Origin: Prochlorococcus marinus str. MIT 9401
Lineage (GTDB): Bacteria > Cyanobacteriota > Cyanobacteriia > PCC-6307 > Cyanobiaceae
Assembly: GCF_000760095.1 (NCBI RefSeq)
Contig: NZ_JNAR01000015.1
Location: 1-64,000 of the forward strand
Direction of reading: 5' to 3'
Length of the DNA: 64,000 nt
A program made the position numbers and the translations under genes. Below, one piece after another: positions 15,455 to 22,845 of the stretch. A model generated the notes under the pieces. That model did not search any database. It saw only the letters and a list, made by a program, of their open reading frames with translations, and was not told the DNA's origin. Position 1 is the stretch's first letter, and every line of letters starts with the position of its first letter.

Positions 15455-15715
15455 TTAAAAATCATCAATAATACTTAAAGTTAGATAATCATTTAATTGA
15501 TCTACATTAACTAAATTTCTTGATGTAAAAATTTGAGGAATAAAGACGCAAGTTATGATTAATGAAGCAAAAGTTAGTCCATATACTTTCGGTTTTAAAC
15601 AAAAACCTTTTAGCCTTTTTTGTAAAAAATCTAAGTTAAAATTTTTTGATTCTTGCTTATAAGAAAGTGCATTCTCAATCATTTGATTAAGACGTTCCTT
15701 TTTTAATTTAGACAT
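15455..15715 (-). CDS. Putative short anti-sigma factor (single-span membrane protein)
   Basis: 86 residues: basic helical N-terminus (KKERLNQMIENALSYKQE), one membrane span about 49-66 (VYGLTFASLIITCVFIPQIF) and a short outer tail. It overlaps the end of the ECF sigma gene by 8 bp. That position and topology are typical of membrane anti-sigma factors, with the N-terminus in the cytoplasm to hold sigma. It has no zinc-binding HxxxCxxC motif, so the assignment rests on context. Confidence 0.5.
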   Translation of the reverse strand: MSKLKKERLNQMIENALSYKQESKNFNLDFLQKRLKGFCLKPKVYGLTFASLIITCVFIPQIFTSRNLVNVDQLNDYLTLSIIDDF

Positions 15716-16259
15716 ACAGTAATTCCTCCAATAAATCCTTTGGCAAAATAATTTTTAATTTTTTGCGAGCCCGTATAATTAGGCTTTCAGTAGCTTTTTC
15801 GGTTTTTTTTAAAATATTAGACACTTCATTCTGTTTATAACCACAAAAATAATGTAGCAGGATAGCTTCTTTTTGATGTGTAGGAAGTTTTTGAATATTA
15901 TTCAATAGTATTTTTCTTAATTCATAATTACTGTTGTTATTTGTAATTTCTAGATTGGAATAATTAACTTTAAATTCATTGGAGCTTTTATGTCTTCTAA
16001 GGAAATCCATACAAGTTGAAAAAACTATCTTATATACATATCCTTCAACACTTCCTTTATTTACCCAACGAGGAGCTGATTGCCAAATTTTAATTAAAGA
16101 AATTTGTACTACATCATCTGCATCGTCAAAATGCGATGAACCCAAAATTTTAATTGCTGTTGCATGCATTTTGTATCCCAAAGCATTTGCTATGAAACGG
16201 AAGGATTCCTTATCACCCTTAGCCGTTTTAACCATGTAAGAATTTAATTCCTCGGACAT
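15708..16259 (-). CDS. ECF-type RNA polymerase sigma factor
   Basis: 183 residues. Region 2: HATAIKILGSSHFDDADDVVQISLIKIW..., with the acidic DDADD characteristic of region 2.2, then VEGYVYKIVFSTCMDFLRRHK (2.3-2.4). Region 4: LPTHQKEAILLHYFCGYKQNEVSNILKKTEKATESLIIRARKKLK split over the usual helix-turn-helix. Length is normal for ECF factors. It follows the EF-hand gene by 3 bp and overlaps the next gene, giving a compact signalling operon inside a mobile cassette. Its target promoters are unknown. Confidence 0.9.
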   Translation of the reverse strand: MSEELNSYMVKTAKGDKESFRFIANALGYKMHATAIKILGSSHFDDADDVVQISLIKIWQSAPRWVNKGSVEGYVYKIVFSTCMDFLRRHKSSNEFKVNYSNLEITNNNSNYELRKILLNNIQKLPTHQKEAILLHYFCGYKQNEVSNILKKTEKATESLIIRARKKLKIILPKDLLEELLYV

Positions 16260-16262
16260 TCT

Positions 16263-16565
16263 TTACTTCTCTTCATTCCTAAATTTATTTATCCTTTTTC
16301 TTAATTCATACTTAAGTGCACGTAATTCTTTTTTTGATAATTTACTATCACCATTCTTATCAAATTTCATAAATATTTTATCTATTCGATCACTTTGAGC
16401 TGACATCATTTCGTCTTTTGAGAGAAGTCCATCACCATTAGTATCTATCTTTTGAAAACGCTCTCGCATCTTCATAAAATTATTCTTCTCATAAATTGGA
16501 TTGGCATAAGAGGGCAGAGCAATAAAAAAGCTTAATGCCAAAATTAAAATTGAAGAGTTTTTCAT
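16263..16565 (-). CDS. Exported EF-hand calcium-binding protein
   Basis: 100 residues: signal peptide (MKNSSILILALSFFIALPSYA) and two EF-hand loops, DTNGDGLLSKDE and DKNGDSKLSKKE, with all coordinating positions intact, separated by a short helix. Located in the periplasm or outside. As first gene of the sigma/anti-sigma operon it may be a calcium or metal sensor, or a target. A leader of the TTGACAGTCGATCTAA type lies about 70 bp upstream. Confidence 0.85.
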   Translation of the reverse strand: MKNSSILILALSFFIALPSYANPIYEKNNFMKMRERFQKIDTNGDGLLSKDEMMSAQSDRIDKIFMKFDKNGDSKLSKKELRALKYELRKRINKFRNEEK

Positions 16566-16630
16566 AAAGGTAATTAATATCTATAAATCATTAACGCAGA
16601 AATTGATAAAATCCTTCGCGAAATCAATTA

Positions 16631-16669
16631 AGGCGCTAAATGCCCCTTATTTTAGATCGACTGTCAATT
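16631..16669 (-). promoter_or_regulatory. Conserved leader of the EF-hand/sigma operon
   Basis: On the minus strand: ATTGACAGTCGATCTAAAAT (box and -10), then AAGGGGC and AGCGCCTTA able to form a stem. Same order as in the other copies, but with a longer distance (about 70 bp) to the start codon and no U-tract. Confidence 0.55.
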
Positions 16670-16679
16670 TTTAAAACTA

Positions 16680-16898
16680 TCAACTTTCCGTTGCCATATC
16701 AATAACACCTATTTTCGCACAATAATTTAAAACAGCTGTACCTTCTAAACCAGAATATTCTTCTAATTTTTTTACCTTTTCTAAATTTAATTGGTCATTT
16801 TTAAGAGCAAGACAAAGCTGTTTCCCTTTAAAATTTTTATAAACAGGTGTCAAACCAATTAAGACAACTAAGCATAACGAAGCAAATAAGCGTTTCAT
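16680..16898 (-). CDS. Small secreted hypothetical protein
   Basis: 72 residues with the island-type signal peptide MKRLFASLCLVVLIGLTPVY; the mature part has two Cys (GKQLCLALK, VLNYCAKIG). The ATG directly follows the stop of a 19-codon leader ORF (TAAATG). Small secreted proteins of this type, with MKRL starts, are repeated through the region. Function unknown. Confidence 0.65.
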   Translation of the reverse strand: MKRLFASLCLVVLIGLTPVYKNFKGKQLCLALKNDQLNLEKVKKLEEYSGLEGTAVLNYCAKIGVIDMATES

Positions 16899-16958
16899 TT
16901 ACCCAATCAAAGAAATAATTAAAGTCATTATCTTTTCAGCAATAAATCTTTTATCCAT
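16899..16958 (-). CDS. 19-codon leader peptide ORF
   Basis: MDKRFIAEKIMTLIISLIG, then TAA abutting the ATG of the next gene. Its ATG follows directly on the stem-loop and U-tract of the conserved leader. It may couple translation of the secreted protein downstream, or be a remnant. Confidence 0.4.
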   Translation of the reverse strand: MDKRFIAEKIMTLIISLIG

Positions 16959-17006
16959 TAAAAAAAAGAGGGTTCTATCCCTCTATGTTAGATCGACTGT
17001 CAATCA
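16959..17006 (-). promoter_or_regulatory. Conserved leader: TTGACAGTCGAT box, -10 and stem-loop
   Basis: On the minus strand: TTGATTGACAGTCGATC, TAACAT, AGAGGG-ATAGAA-CCCTCT stem, eight U and AATGG. Best-preserved copy of the module. If TAACAT is the -10, the stem-loop forms the very 5' end of the mRNA. Confidence 0.6.
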
Positions 17007-17122
17007 AAAAAATTATGTCATATTTATGTCATATGAGGGTATATTTGTCAGGATAAACTACGCAAGAGTACGCAAGAAAATAGATATAGCTTGAAAACGT
17101 AGTGCTCGCTTTGGGGTGTCGA

Positions 17123-17168
17123 GTGCTTTGGGAGCACTAGGTCGCAGGTTCGAATCCTGTCGCCCCGA
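17123..17168 (+). repeat. tRNA-Pro 3' repeat (attachment site), 46 bp
   Basis: Identical to the tRNA 3' end. It is preceded by GTAGTGCTCGCTTTGGGGTG (class A2) and followed by the GAGAGT..ACTCTC terminator (17191-17218). Confidence 0.95.
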
Positions 17169-17287
17169 CTCTTAAAAACCAAGTTGTACTAGAGAGTTTC
17201 CCAGACTCTCTTTTTTTTGTTTACATTCTCACATGAGAAAGGGGCTCTAGGGGAGGCTCTAGGATCTTCGAAGATCTAAAAAAAGGC

Positions 17288-17551
17288 TTACCATTTAGGT
17301 TCAGTTACTTGCCATCCTGCTGTGATTAATTGTTGATATTCTTTCCTGGCTTCTTCTATTTTTATCTCTTTTCTTGTTTTCATAAGTGGTGGAGATTCGC
17401 CATTAGAACCAACAACAATTCCAGAATCTACAAACATATACTCAAAAAACTTATCTTTATTATTTTTATTCTTGATAAATCTTCTTACCTCAGTCCAGTT
17501 AGGACATATTAACCATGCTTCCTCAGTTACTTGCTTAGAATATTTATCCAT
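17288..17551 (-). CDS. DUF1651 protein
   Basis: 87 residues: EEAWLICPNWTEVRRFIKN, then the YMFVDSGIVVGSNGESPPLM middle and the EEARKEYQQLITAGWQVTEPKW end. This is the full DUF1651 layout. A truncated copy of the last 14 codons persists at 28947-28990, and a second complete homologue is at 23836-24084. Function unknown; members recur as cargo. Confidence 0.8.
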   Translation of the reverse strand: MDKYSKQVTEEAWLICPNWTEVRRFIKNKNNKDKFFEYMFVDSGIVVGSNGESPPLMKTRKEIKIEEARKEYQQLITAGWQVTEPKW

Positions 17552-17562
17552 ACAGTTTTCAT

Positions 17563-17811
17563 TTACTTAGTAAGGATTTGGTCAAAATATTTTGCATATA
17601 AAACATTATTCATTTGTTGGCTCATAGGAAGATAGGTCAAATACATTAGGATTTCCTTCTCATCGTTTTTTGTGATTATATATTGAGAATTTTGTTTCCT
17701 AATCCATAATTTACATTCAGCAAATGAGGGATAATTTGGTTCTTTATCAATAATCCAATCCGCTAGACCGTTAAATAATTTTTCTTTAACTTCCTTGTTC
17801 AAATCAAACAC
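17563..17811 (-). CDS. Small hypothetical protein
   Basis: 82 residues from a GTG (MFDLNKEVKEKLFNGLADWI...). Soluble, mixed helical (PSFAECKLWIRKQ, KEILMYLTYLPMSQQM). Twelve bp upstream of the DUF1651 gene on the same strand. Codon use matches its neighbours. No family recognised. Confidence 0.55.
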   Translation of the reverse strand: MFDLNKEVKEKLFNGLADWIIDKEPNYPSFAECKLWIRKQNSQYIITKNDEKEILMYLTYLPMSQQMNNVLYAKYFDQILTK

Positions 17812-17839
17812 AAAATCAATACAGTTCCAATACTAAAAT

Positions 17840-18031
17840 TTATGTCCCAAACCTGTGAGTTAATCTCCAACTAAAAAGTTTTATGCTCCTTTTATAACTA
17901 CGTGCGAGGAAATAAAAGAAGCAATCTAAATCTACATTCTTTTTTGAGAAGTATTTATCACTTTTTTTACTTAAAACTATATCAAAAAGTTCAATATGAA
18001 CATTTTGAGATGAATAAATTATATTTACCAA
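17840..18031 (-). CDS. Possible small protein, uncertain
   Basis: 63 codons from a TTG, open and codon-plausible (DYFSKKNVDLDCFFYFLARS-like), but with no ATG and no ribosome site. It may be the 3' part of a degraded gene. Reported because the interval otherwise has no content. Confidence 0.3.
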   Translation of the reverse strand: MVNIIYSSQNVHIELFDIVLSKKSDKYFSKKNVDLDCFFYFLARSYKRSIKLFSWRLTHRFGT

Positions 18032-18105
18032 CCCTATTAATCTTTATAACTTCATAGAAAAAATTTTAGTAAGGAAATTTGTATAAAGCACCTTAGGTTG
18101 TTTTA

Positions 18106-18318
18106 TCAACAGCAAGAACAATCACCTTCTGATTGTGGGTGCACTGAAGTTAAAGCATCTGCGATATCTCTCAACATATCAGCGACATATTCTGGAGGGC
18201 ATCCAAATTTATTTACATAAGCAACGCTTTGTTTTGCCATCTCCGTATATGCTGGCAAGATCATGCTATCAAGCTGTTCCTTTGTGGGTTGCCACTTTAA
18301 TTCACAATTATCTGACAT
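18106..18318 (-). CDS. Small protein with C-terminal Cys cluster
   Basis: 70 residues. A helical body (EQLDSMILPAYTEMAKQSVA, VADMLRDIADALTSV) ends in EGDCSCC, a likely metal site, with further Cys near the N-terminus and in FGCPPEY. Transcribed divergently from the Cys-rich peptide at 18535, with a Fur/Zur-like palindrome between them, so both may take part in metal handling. Confidence 0.65.
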   Translation of the reverse strand: MSDNCELKWQPTKEQLDSMILPAYTEMAKQSVAYVNKFGCPPEYVADMLRDIADALTSVHPQSEGDCSCC

Positions 18319-18424
18319 TATTTTTGGATATAATTACTTTCAATTTAATGGTTGATAGGATTAATAACAATGAAACTATTTACTTTTAAATGTATAAATT
18401 AGTAATTAAATATAAAGCTCATTT

Positions 18425-18443
18425 AAAAATGATTTTCATTTTC
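18425..18443. promoter_or_regulatory. Fur/Zur-type operator candidate
   Basis: AAAAATGATTTTCATTTTC matches the classical Fur palindrome GATAATGATAATCATTATC at most positions (core AATGATTTTCATT). It lies in the divergent intergenic region of two Cys-rich small protein genes. The same type of box would also fit Zur; which regulator binds cannot be told from sequence. Confidence 0.5.
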
Positions 18444-18534
18444 AAATATAGTTTTAGTATTTGCTAGAATATATTGAAGCAATTGACTTTCAGCAAAAAA
18501 ATCTTTATATTTATAGAAGCTAATTTATCTTGTC

Positions 18535-18672
18535 ATGTTTACTTCTTTTTTTAAAAATATTTATCTAAATAATTTATCTATTTCTGACAATAAAGTATGT
18601 AGTGGGTGTGGCTGCGCCTGTCCTTGCGAATGTAAAGATTGCGAAGAATGCTCAACTTGTGGCGGTGATTAA
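18535..18672 (+). CDS. Metallothionein-like Cys-rich peptide
   Basis: 45 residues. The last 25 contain nine Cys, arranged VCSGCGCACPCECKDCEECS and TCGGD, with CxC and CxxC steps as in metallothioneins. The N-terminal 20 residues (MFTSFFKNIYLNNLSISDNK) lack Cys. It is unlike SmtA in order and in having no His. It probably binds Zn, Cu or Cd in the cytosol; a ferredoxin-type cluster is less likely given the crowding. Below usual gene-calling length. Confidence 0.65.
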   Translation: MFTSFFKNIYLNNLSISDNKVCSGCGCACPCECKDCEECSTCGGD

Positions 18673-18840
18673 ATATATTAACTTTGAAATGGAGGGGGCT
18701 CTAGAGGGGGCTCTAAGTTCTATAAACATCTTGTAGAATCTTCGAAGATTTAGCAATAAGCTGTCTCAAACTCGTTCCACCATCTATAATTAGTCTAGGC
18801 TATAACTAAAGACTCAAGGTTTTCTTAAAAATAACGCCCA

Positions 18841-18886
18841 GTGCTTTGGGAGCACTAGGTCGCAGGTTCGAATCCTGTCGCCCCGA
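18841..18886 (+). repeat. tRNA-Pro 3' repeat, left attachment site of I7
   Basis: 46 bases identical to the tRNA 3' end, followed by TCAGTTATAGCAGTAAGTCT (class A1 left end). Confidence 0.95.
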
Positions 18887-19050
18887 TCAGTTATAGCAGT
18901 AAGTCTTAGCTAATAATAATTTTCCCTCAAAAATTCTTTCCCTCAAAATTCCCTCAAAAGGGTTATTTACTGGTCTGGAATTAATTTTCAACTTTACATA
19001 AATATTGCAGACACCGCCCGACTTATTAGTATTAATACAGTTAAGTCTGA

Positions 19051-19221
19051 TATGGACTTGGCTTCCCTCTAGTTGATGGAGTCTTAGCGGGGCAACTCAT
19101 AAAAACTGGAAGAGAAGGCGGTAGAGCCATTATCGGAAAGGAGCTAGGAGACCGACCTATTGAGTCTGAATTTCAGACAATAAGTTGTAAGCATTTTTTA
19201 TTGTTCTTAGTGCTTGCTTAG
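19051..19221 (+). pseudogene. Gene fragment without start
   Basis: An open frame of 56 codons with no start codon (YGLGFPLVDGVLAGQLIKTG, REGGRAIIGKELGDRPIES). The composition is richer in Gly and Arg, with less A+T, than neighbouring genes. It looks like the remnant of a conserved gene acquired from elsewhere. Family not recognised. Confidence 0.35.
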
Positions 19222-19435
19222 TGGTCATGTAGGAAAAGGATTCTTCTGCCCTTTTCTGAAAGAAATCATTTGATTCTCAGGAGTCATTAATCACATTCCC
19301 CAGAAATGGGGTTGCTTGTCGTCAAACTATTCACGCTAATTCCTAAAAAAATTAGAAGTTTGCAGGGCGTGCGCTAGAGGGAAAAAGTGAATCACATTCA
19401 ACCTTTTGGGTTTGCTGTAATTTCACTTCTTGGCC
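19222..19435 (+). other. Structured leader upstream of the HTH gene
   Basis: Non-coding stretch with short hairpins: CCCC-AGAAAT-GGGG near 19293, AACC-TTTT-GGGTT near 19402 inside a longer AAGTGAA..TTTCACTT pairing (19385-19428). AATCACATTC occurs twice. It may carry the promoter or operator for the replication genes. Confidence 0.35.
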
Positions 19436-19714
19436 ATGTCAGATTTATTTGGACGTTTTGCAACGACTCGGCAAATTGAGCCGTTAATTGGGATAAAAGA
19501 AAAAACTTTATATCGACTTAGATTAAATGGTGTATTAGTAAAGGGTAAACATTACCGATTAAAAAATCCTTTAAATCCTAAATCTCATATTCTTTATGAC
19601 GTTGAGGCGGTCATTGCAGAATTAACAAGAGCAGATTTAGAGGAGAGATTAATTGAAAAAGATAAATTAGAAAAAAAGCAGAAAAAAATTACTAAAAAGG
19701 AATTTGTAGCATGA
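19436..19714 (+). CDS. Helix-turn-helix protein, AlpA/excisionase-like
   Basis: 92 residues from the ATG at 19436. TTRQIEPLIGIKEKTLYRLR, then GKHYRLKNPLNPKSHILYDVEAV, is the recognition-helix/wing layout of MerR-like excisionase or AlpA proteins; a basic coiled tail follows. It precedes the primase gene with a 4-bp overlap. A small DNA-binding protein in this position is the natural candidate for recombination directionality factor or for binding the iterons. Confidence 0.7.
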   Translation: MSDLFGRFATTRQIEPLIGIKEKTLYRLRLNGVLVKGKHYRLKNPLNPKSHILYDVEAVIAELTRADLEERLIEKDKLEKKQKKITKKEFVA

Positions 19715-20736
19715 AAAAACCCGCCATTGAGGGGCGGGCTAATTCACTTCGTACTGATATTCTACCCCAATTATGTTTGCTTGCTGATTCAGCCCAAGCG
19801 TTATGGATGTTGGATTTACTAGGCAAAAACGAAAGCACCGCCAGAATTAGAGCTATTGGTTTTAAAGGTTCAAAGTTACCAGTAATTAAAGGAAATTTTG
19901 CAGAATTACCAATTTTTACACAATGGAACGCCAGTAAGAGAGGAATTTATTTAGTTATTGGTAATGGCCATGATACTGATGACTCTATATATAATTGCCC
20001 TGCATTTTTTGTTGAATGGGATGATCTATCAGTAGAAATTCAGATTCAACAATGGCAAATATTAAAACTACCAAAACCCACTTTCCAACTTAAAACTAGC
20101 GGGAAATCGGTTCACTCATATTGGGTAACAAATGAGCCTGTAGCAAAGGAAAAATGGCAGCCAATCCAAACACGCTTAATAGATTATTGCAAGGCTGATA
20201 AGAATAATAAAAACCCTTCTAGGGTAATGCGTTTAGCAGGGTTCTACTACGTTAATAAACTTGGTGAAATTACTAATAAATCTAAAATTATTAATGTCTC
20301 CAATAGACGTTATTCTTTAACAGAATTTGTTGGTTATCTACCAGAACCAGTTAAGCCAACACCAAAGCCAATAGCTAAAACTATTGCTCCAGAACTAACA
20401 ACTAATAGAACTCTTATTGATATAGAGAAGGCATTAAATTGCATACCCCAAAGAGTTGAAGGGTCTAATACTTATGACAAATACAGGAACATTGCTTGGG
20501 GTCTTAAAAAAGCTGTAGTTGCTGTTGGTCATAGTGAAGAAACTGCATTAACACTATTAGAGAATCATTCTCCTAGTAGTAGCTGCGGTTGGAATATTCC
20601 TCAGATATTAAGAAGTGGAGGAGAGAGTATTGGTGAAGGCACATTTTGGTATTGGGCAATGGAAGCGGGATATAAACCTAAAACTAATAAACCATCTAAA
20701 GACTTTTGTTCAACATTAAAGGGGTTCTATGAATAA
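19711..20736 (+). CDS. Archaeo-eukaryotic-type primase with PriCT-2-like C-terminus
   Basis: 341 residues. The catalytic acidic motif FVEWDD (102-105), the SGKSVHSYW motif (130-138, with H135) and NPSRVMRLAGFYY (R171, R174) are the three motifs of plasmid/phage AEP primases. Residues 235-320 (DIEKALNCIPQR..YDKYRNIAWGLKKAV) match the PriCT-2 helical domain. It would prime element replication. It overlaps the helicase gene by 8 bp, giving a primase-helicase unit typical of satellites and integrative plasmids. Confidence 0.85.
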   Translation: MKKPAIEGRANSLRTDILPQLCLLADSAQALWMLDLLGKNESTARIRAIGFKGSKLPVIKGNFAELPIFTQWNASKRGIYLVIGNGHDTDDSIYNCPAFFVEWDDLSVEIQIQQWQILKLPKPTFQLKTSGKSVHSYWVTNEPVAKEKWQPIQTRLIDYCKADKNNKNPSRVMRLAGFYYVNKLGEITNKSKIINVSNRRYSLTEFVGYLPEPVKPTPKPIAKTIAPELTTNRTLIDIEKALNCIPQRVEGSNTYDKYRNIAWGLKKAVVAVGHSEETALTLLENHSPSSSCGWNIPQILRSGGESIGEGTFWYWAMEAGYKPKTNKPSKDFCSTLKGFYE

Positions 20737-21943
20737 ACTCACTCAAATAATTATGGCCTATGAATCTGGTTGGAAGGCTGTTAGTAGAAATGGTGATGTT
20801 AAACAAGTAACCTCAAAACTTTATGTTGGGCAATGGTCGGCAAGGTTAAAACAAGACTTGGGGAGTCGGCTTAAATTTAATGATCTAACTATGTTGGCTG
20901 AAATAGATGGCCAACCAATCAAAGGGGATGAAATAAAAAACGTATATATAGACCTTTGTGAGAGAGGTTGGGAAATTAGTGATACTGATGCAAGGAATGG
21001 ATTTATTAGGGCTGCTAAACACAATAGATATAACCCGCTTCAAGAGTATTTATTAAGGATAGAAAGTGACCCTAATGTTGTAGCTGCTGACATTGATAAA
21101 TTATCCACTAATTACTTAAAAACAGAGAAAAAGTTATATGACTCAATGCTTGCAGCTTGTTTAATTGGTGATGTTAATAGAGCCTTTGAACGTGGCTGTC
21201 AAATGGATTATTTACTAACACTAAAGGGCGAGCAAGGTATTGGGAAAAGTACGTTCTGGCGTACATTGGCGGGTGATTGGTTCTGTGATAGTTACCAAGA
21301 AAGTGATAAGGATTTAAGGTTGGCTATTGGTACTTGTTGGATGTTTGAAATACAAGAATTGGAGACAATGACTACTAGAAAAGTTGCGGGCAAAGTTAAG
21401 GCATTAATAACAACTAGAGAAGATGTTTTTAGACCTCCATACGGAATACTTACTGAGAAATTTCCCAGAGGTTCAATATTTGTTGGTTCTGTTAATAGTG
21501 ATGATTTTCTCAGGGATGATACTGGCTCAAGGCGGTACTGGATTATAGAAGTTGAATCAAGAATAGATATTGAAAAAGTTAGAAGTGATAGGGATGCTAT
21601 TTGGAAAGCTGCTGTAATAGCTTGGCGTTCTGGAAGAAAACCTGACTTAGAACGTAAGGAGTTAGAAGAGTCAGAACAACTTAATAAAGGCTATGAGTCA
21701 GAACATCCTTTTCAAATGCCATTAATGGATTGGTTGGATTCACCAAAGGGGCAAAGTGAATTTACTGCACATACAGCACTAATTGAATCTGGTATTAGAA
21801 CTCAAGAGAAAGTAACTAATCAAGATTTAAGGCAATGCCATATAGCTCTTAGAAGAATTGGCTATGAACCTGATAAAAACCAGACAAGAGTTGGAAAAAG
21901 TAGATTCAGATTATGGAGAAAGACTCAGACGACTCACTCATAA
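20729..21943 (+). CDS. VirE-type (virulence-associated E) replicative helicase
   Basis: 404 residues. P-loop GEQGIGKS at 167-174, followed by FCDSYQESDKDLRLAIGTCW, a Walker B-like MFEIQELE, then FRPPYGILTEKFPRGSIFVG and DTGSRRYWIIEV, which together form the PF05272-like core. The N-terminal 120 residues would couple to primase. With the upstream primase it forms the replication module of I7. The C-terminal winged region is rich in Arg and may bind origin DNA. Confidence 0.88.
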   Translation: MNKLTQIIMAYESGWKAVSRNGDVKQVTSKLYVGQWSARLKQDLGSRLKFNDLTMLAEIDGQPIKGDEIKNVYIDLCERGWEISDTDARNGFIRAAKHNRYNPLQEYLLRIESDPNVVAADIDKLSTNYLKTEKKLYDSMLAACLIGDVNRAFERGCQMDYLLTLKGEQGIGKSTFWRTLAGDWFCDSYQESDKDLRLAIGTCWMFEIQELETMTTRKVAGKVKALITTREDVFRPPYGILTEKFPRGSIFVGSVNSDDFLRDDTGSRRYWIIEVESRIDIEKVRSDRDAIWKAAVIAWRSGRKPDLERKELEESEQLNKGYESEHPFQMPLMDWLDSPKGQSEFTAHTALIESGIRTQEKVTNQDLRQCHIALRRIGYEPDKNQTRVGKSRFRLWRKTQTTHS

Positions 21944-22139
21944 TTTTTCTTCTGTGACACTCACACTCTCTCCCTTACAGTCGGTTTCACCATTTGTCTC
22001 ATTAACTCAGTTAATTTTTTATATAAAGAGAGAAAATATTTTTTTCTATATATATAGTAATTTTTTAAAAGTGCCGAGACAAAACACTAAAAACCACAAT
22101 GCGGAACTGTCGGCTAGGCAGAGTATCAGGACAGTTTGG

Positions 22140-22283
22140 GTGAGACTATGAGACTTGGTTATGTACTCAACTAAGGTTTTAGCTAGTGAGACAACAAGTG
22201 AGACAACTTTTTATAAATTTGGACAGAAAATAATTTTTGGACACGCCCCTAATCTCAATAGTTTTATAAGTCTTAGTGAGATT
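22140..22283 (+). repeat. TGAGAC repeat cluster, candidate replication origin
   Basis: GTGAGAC at 22140, ATGAGAC at 22148, GTGAGACAAC at 22186 and again at 22198, GTGAGATTGG at 22276, plus an inverted GTCTCAT near 21996. They lie in the AT-rich 346-bp gap between the helicase gene and the convergent packaging-type genes. No gene seen in the gap. Confidence 0.5.
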
Positions 22284-22289
22284 GGCATA

Positions 22290-22649
22290 TTATCCTTTGT
22301 AATTCCCATGATAAGGATTTTTCTTTTGGGGTCGATCTTTCAAAGTCATTTCCCACAATAGGCGATATGCACCGACTGCACTAGCATACTGGCCATTTTG
22401 CTCAGCTAAAAATCCTAGACGTTGGACTCGGTTCAGCATCCAACCCATAACCTCCTTATTATCTGCTGTTTCCCATGCCTTTATTAGTTCTTTGTCAGCC
22501 CAACTCAAGTCCGACATAGCACTCCTTCGGCTGAGATCGTAGTTGCTGACTAGATAGTCTATTAAATCACCCCTACTCCGCCCATTTTTCATCTGTTGGA
22601 GAGCATCCATACGCCTTCTTTTACGTTCAGCCCTAGAAGTTGTTGCCAT
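22290..22649 (-). CDS. Terminase-small-subunit-like DNA-binding protein
   Basis: 119 residues from ATG 22647-22649 (GGAGC seven bases upstream). The basic start (TSRAERKRRR) is followed by an HTH (GRSRGDLIDYLVSNYDLSRR, SAMSDLSWADKEL) and a helical C-terminal half (NRVQRLGFLAEQNGQYASAV..LLWEM). This two-part design is common in phage small terminase and related DNA-recognition proteins. In I7 it would redirect a helper phage's packaging to element DNA; an alternative is a transcription regulator. Confidence 0.5.
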   Translation of the reverse strand: MATTSRAERKRRRMDALQQMKNGRSRGDLIDYLVSNYDLSRRSAMSDLSWADKELIKAWETADNKEVMGWMLNRVQRLGFLAEQNGQYASAVGAYRLLWEMTLKDRPQKKNPYHGNYKG

Positions 22650-22845
22650 GTTGTAGCTCCATTTGATCTTCAGCTTCCCAAAGATAATTTTCCCAAATAT
22701 CTCTATAAGTCCAAACAAAACAGGTTGCAAATAGTTCTACTGTTAGTGGGTTAGCTGCCATTAATAAATCATCATTAGCAATAATTGAAATAGCATCTGC
22801 CATAGCTTGAACCTCCTTAGAAATAGTTGGTTTATCAGTAATCAT
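22633..22845 (-). CDS. Small acidic hypothetical protein
   Basis: 70 residues (MITDKPTISKEVQAMADAIS...), acidic and helical with Trp-rich TYRDIWENYLWEAED. It overlaps the following gene by 17 bp and the preceding by 4 bp (ATGA). Part of the four-gene minus-strand unit 22290-23587. Not recognised. Confidence 0.6.
   Translation of the reverse strand: MITDKPTISKEVQAMADAISIIANDDLLMAANPLTVELFATCFVWTYRDIWENYLWEAEDQMELQHGNNF

Larger units (their letters stand above)
14319..17168. mobile_element. Cassette I5 (2.85 kb) with ECF sigma factor
   Basis: Iterons: three TTTATGTCATA units at 14391-14423 and ATTATGTCATA-TTTATGTCATA at 17012-17033, period 11. The left one starts 73 bp after the repeat; the right one starts 111 bp before the core. 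Cargo: two small + strand genes, then a minus-strand cluster with sigma factor, putative anti-sigma factor, EF-hand protein and secreted peptides. The leader motif TTGACAGTCGATCTAA occurs twice in it. Confidence 0.8.
17169..18886. mobile_element. Cassette I6 (1.7 kb)
   Basis: Iterons: GGGGCTCTAG..GGAGGCTCTAGG at 17241-17263 and GGGGGCTCTAGA-GGGGGCTCTAAG at 18694-18717, period 12. The left one starts about 73 bp after the repeat; the right one starts 147 bp before the core. The palindrome ATCTTCGAAGAT follows the iteron at both ends (17264 and 18738). The right flank TCTCAAACTCGTTCCACC is shared with I8 and the cassette ending at 30652 (class B). Cargo: DUF1651, small hypotheticals, and two Cys-containing small proteins divergent over a Fur/Zur-like box. 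Confidence 0.8.

Noticed and set aside
18535-18672. Cys-rich peptide as a ferredoxin
   Set aside because: The Cys spacing (CxxCxCxCxCxC) is too dense for 2Fe-2S or 4Fe-4S motifs, and the length is too short.
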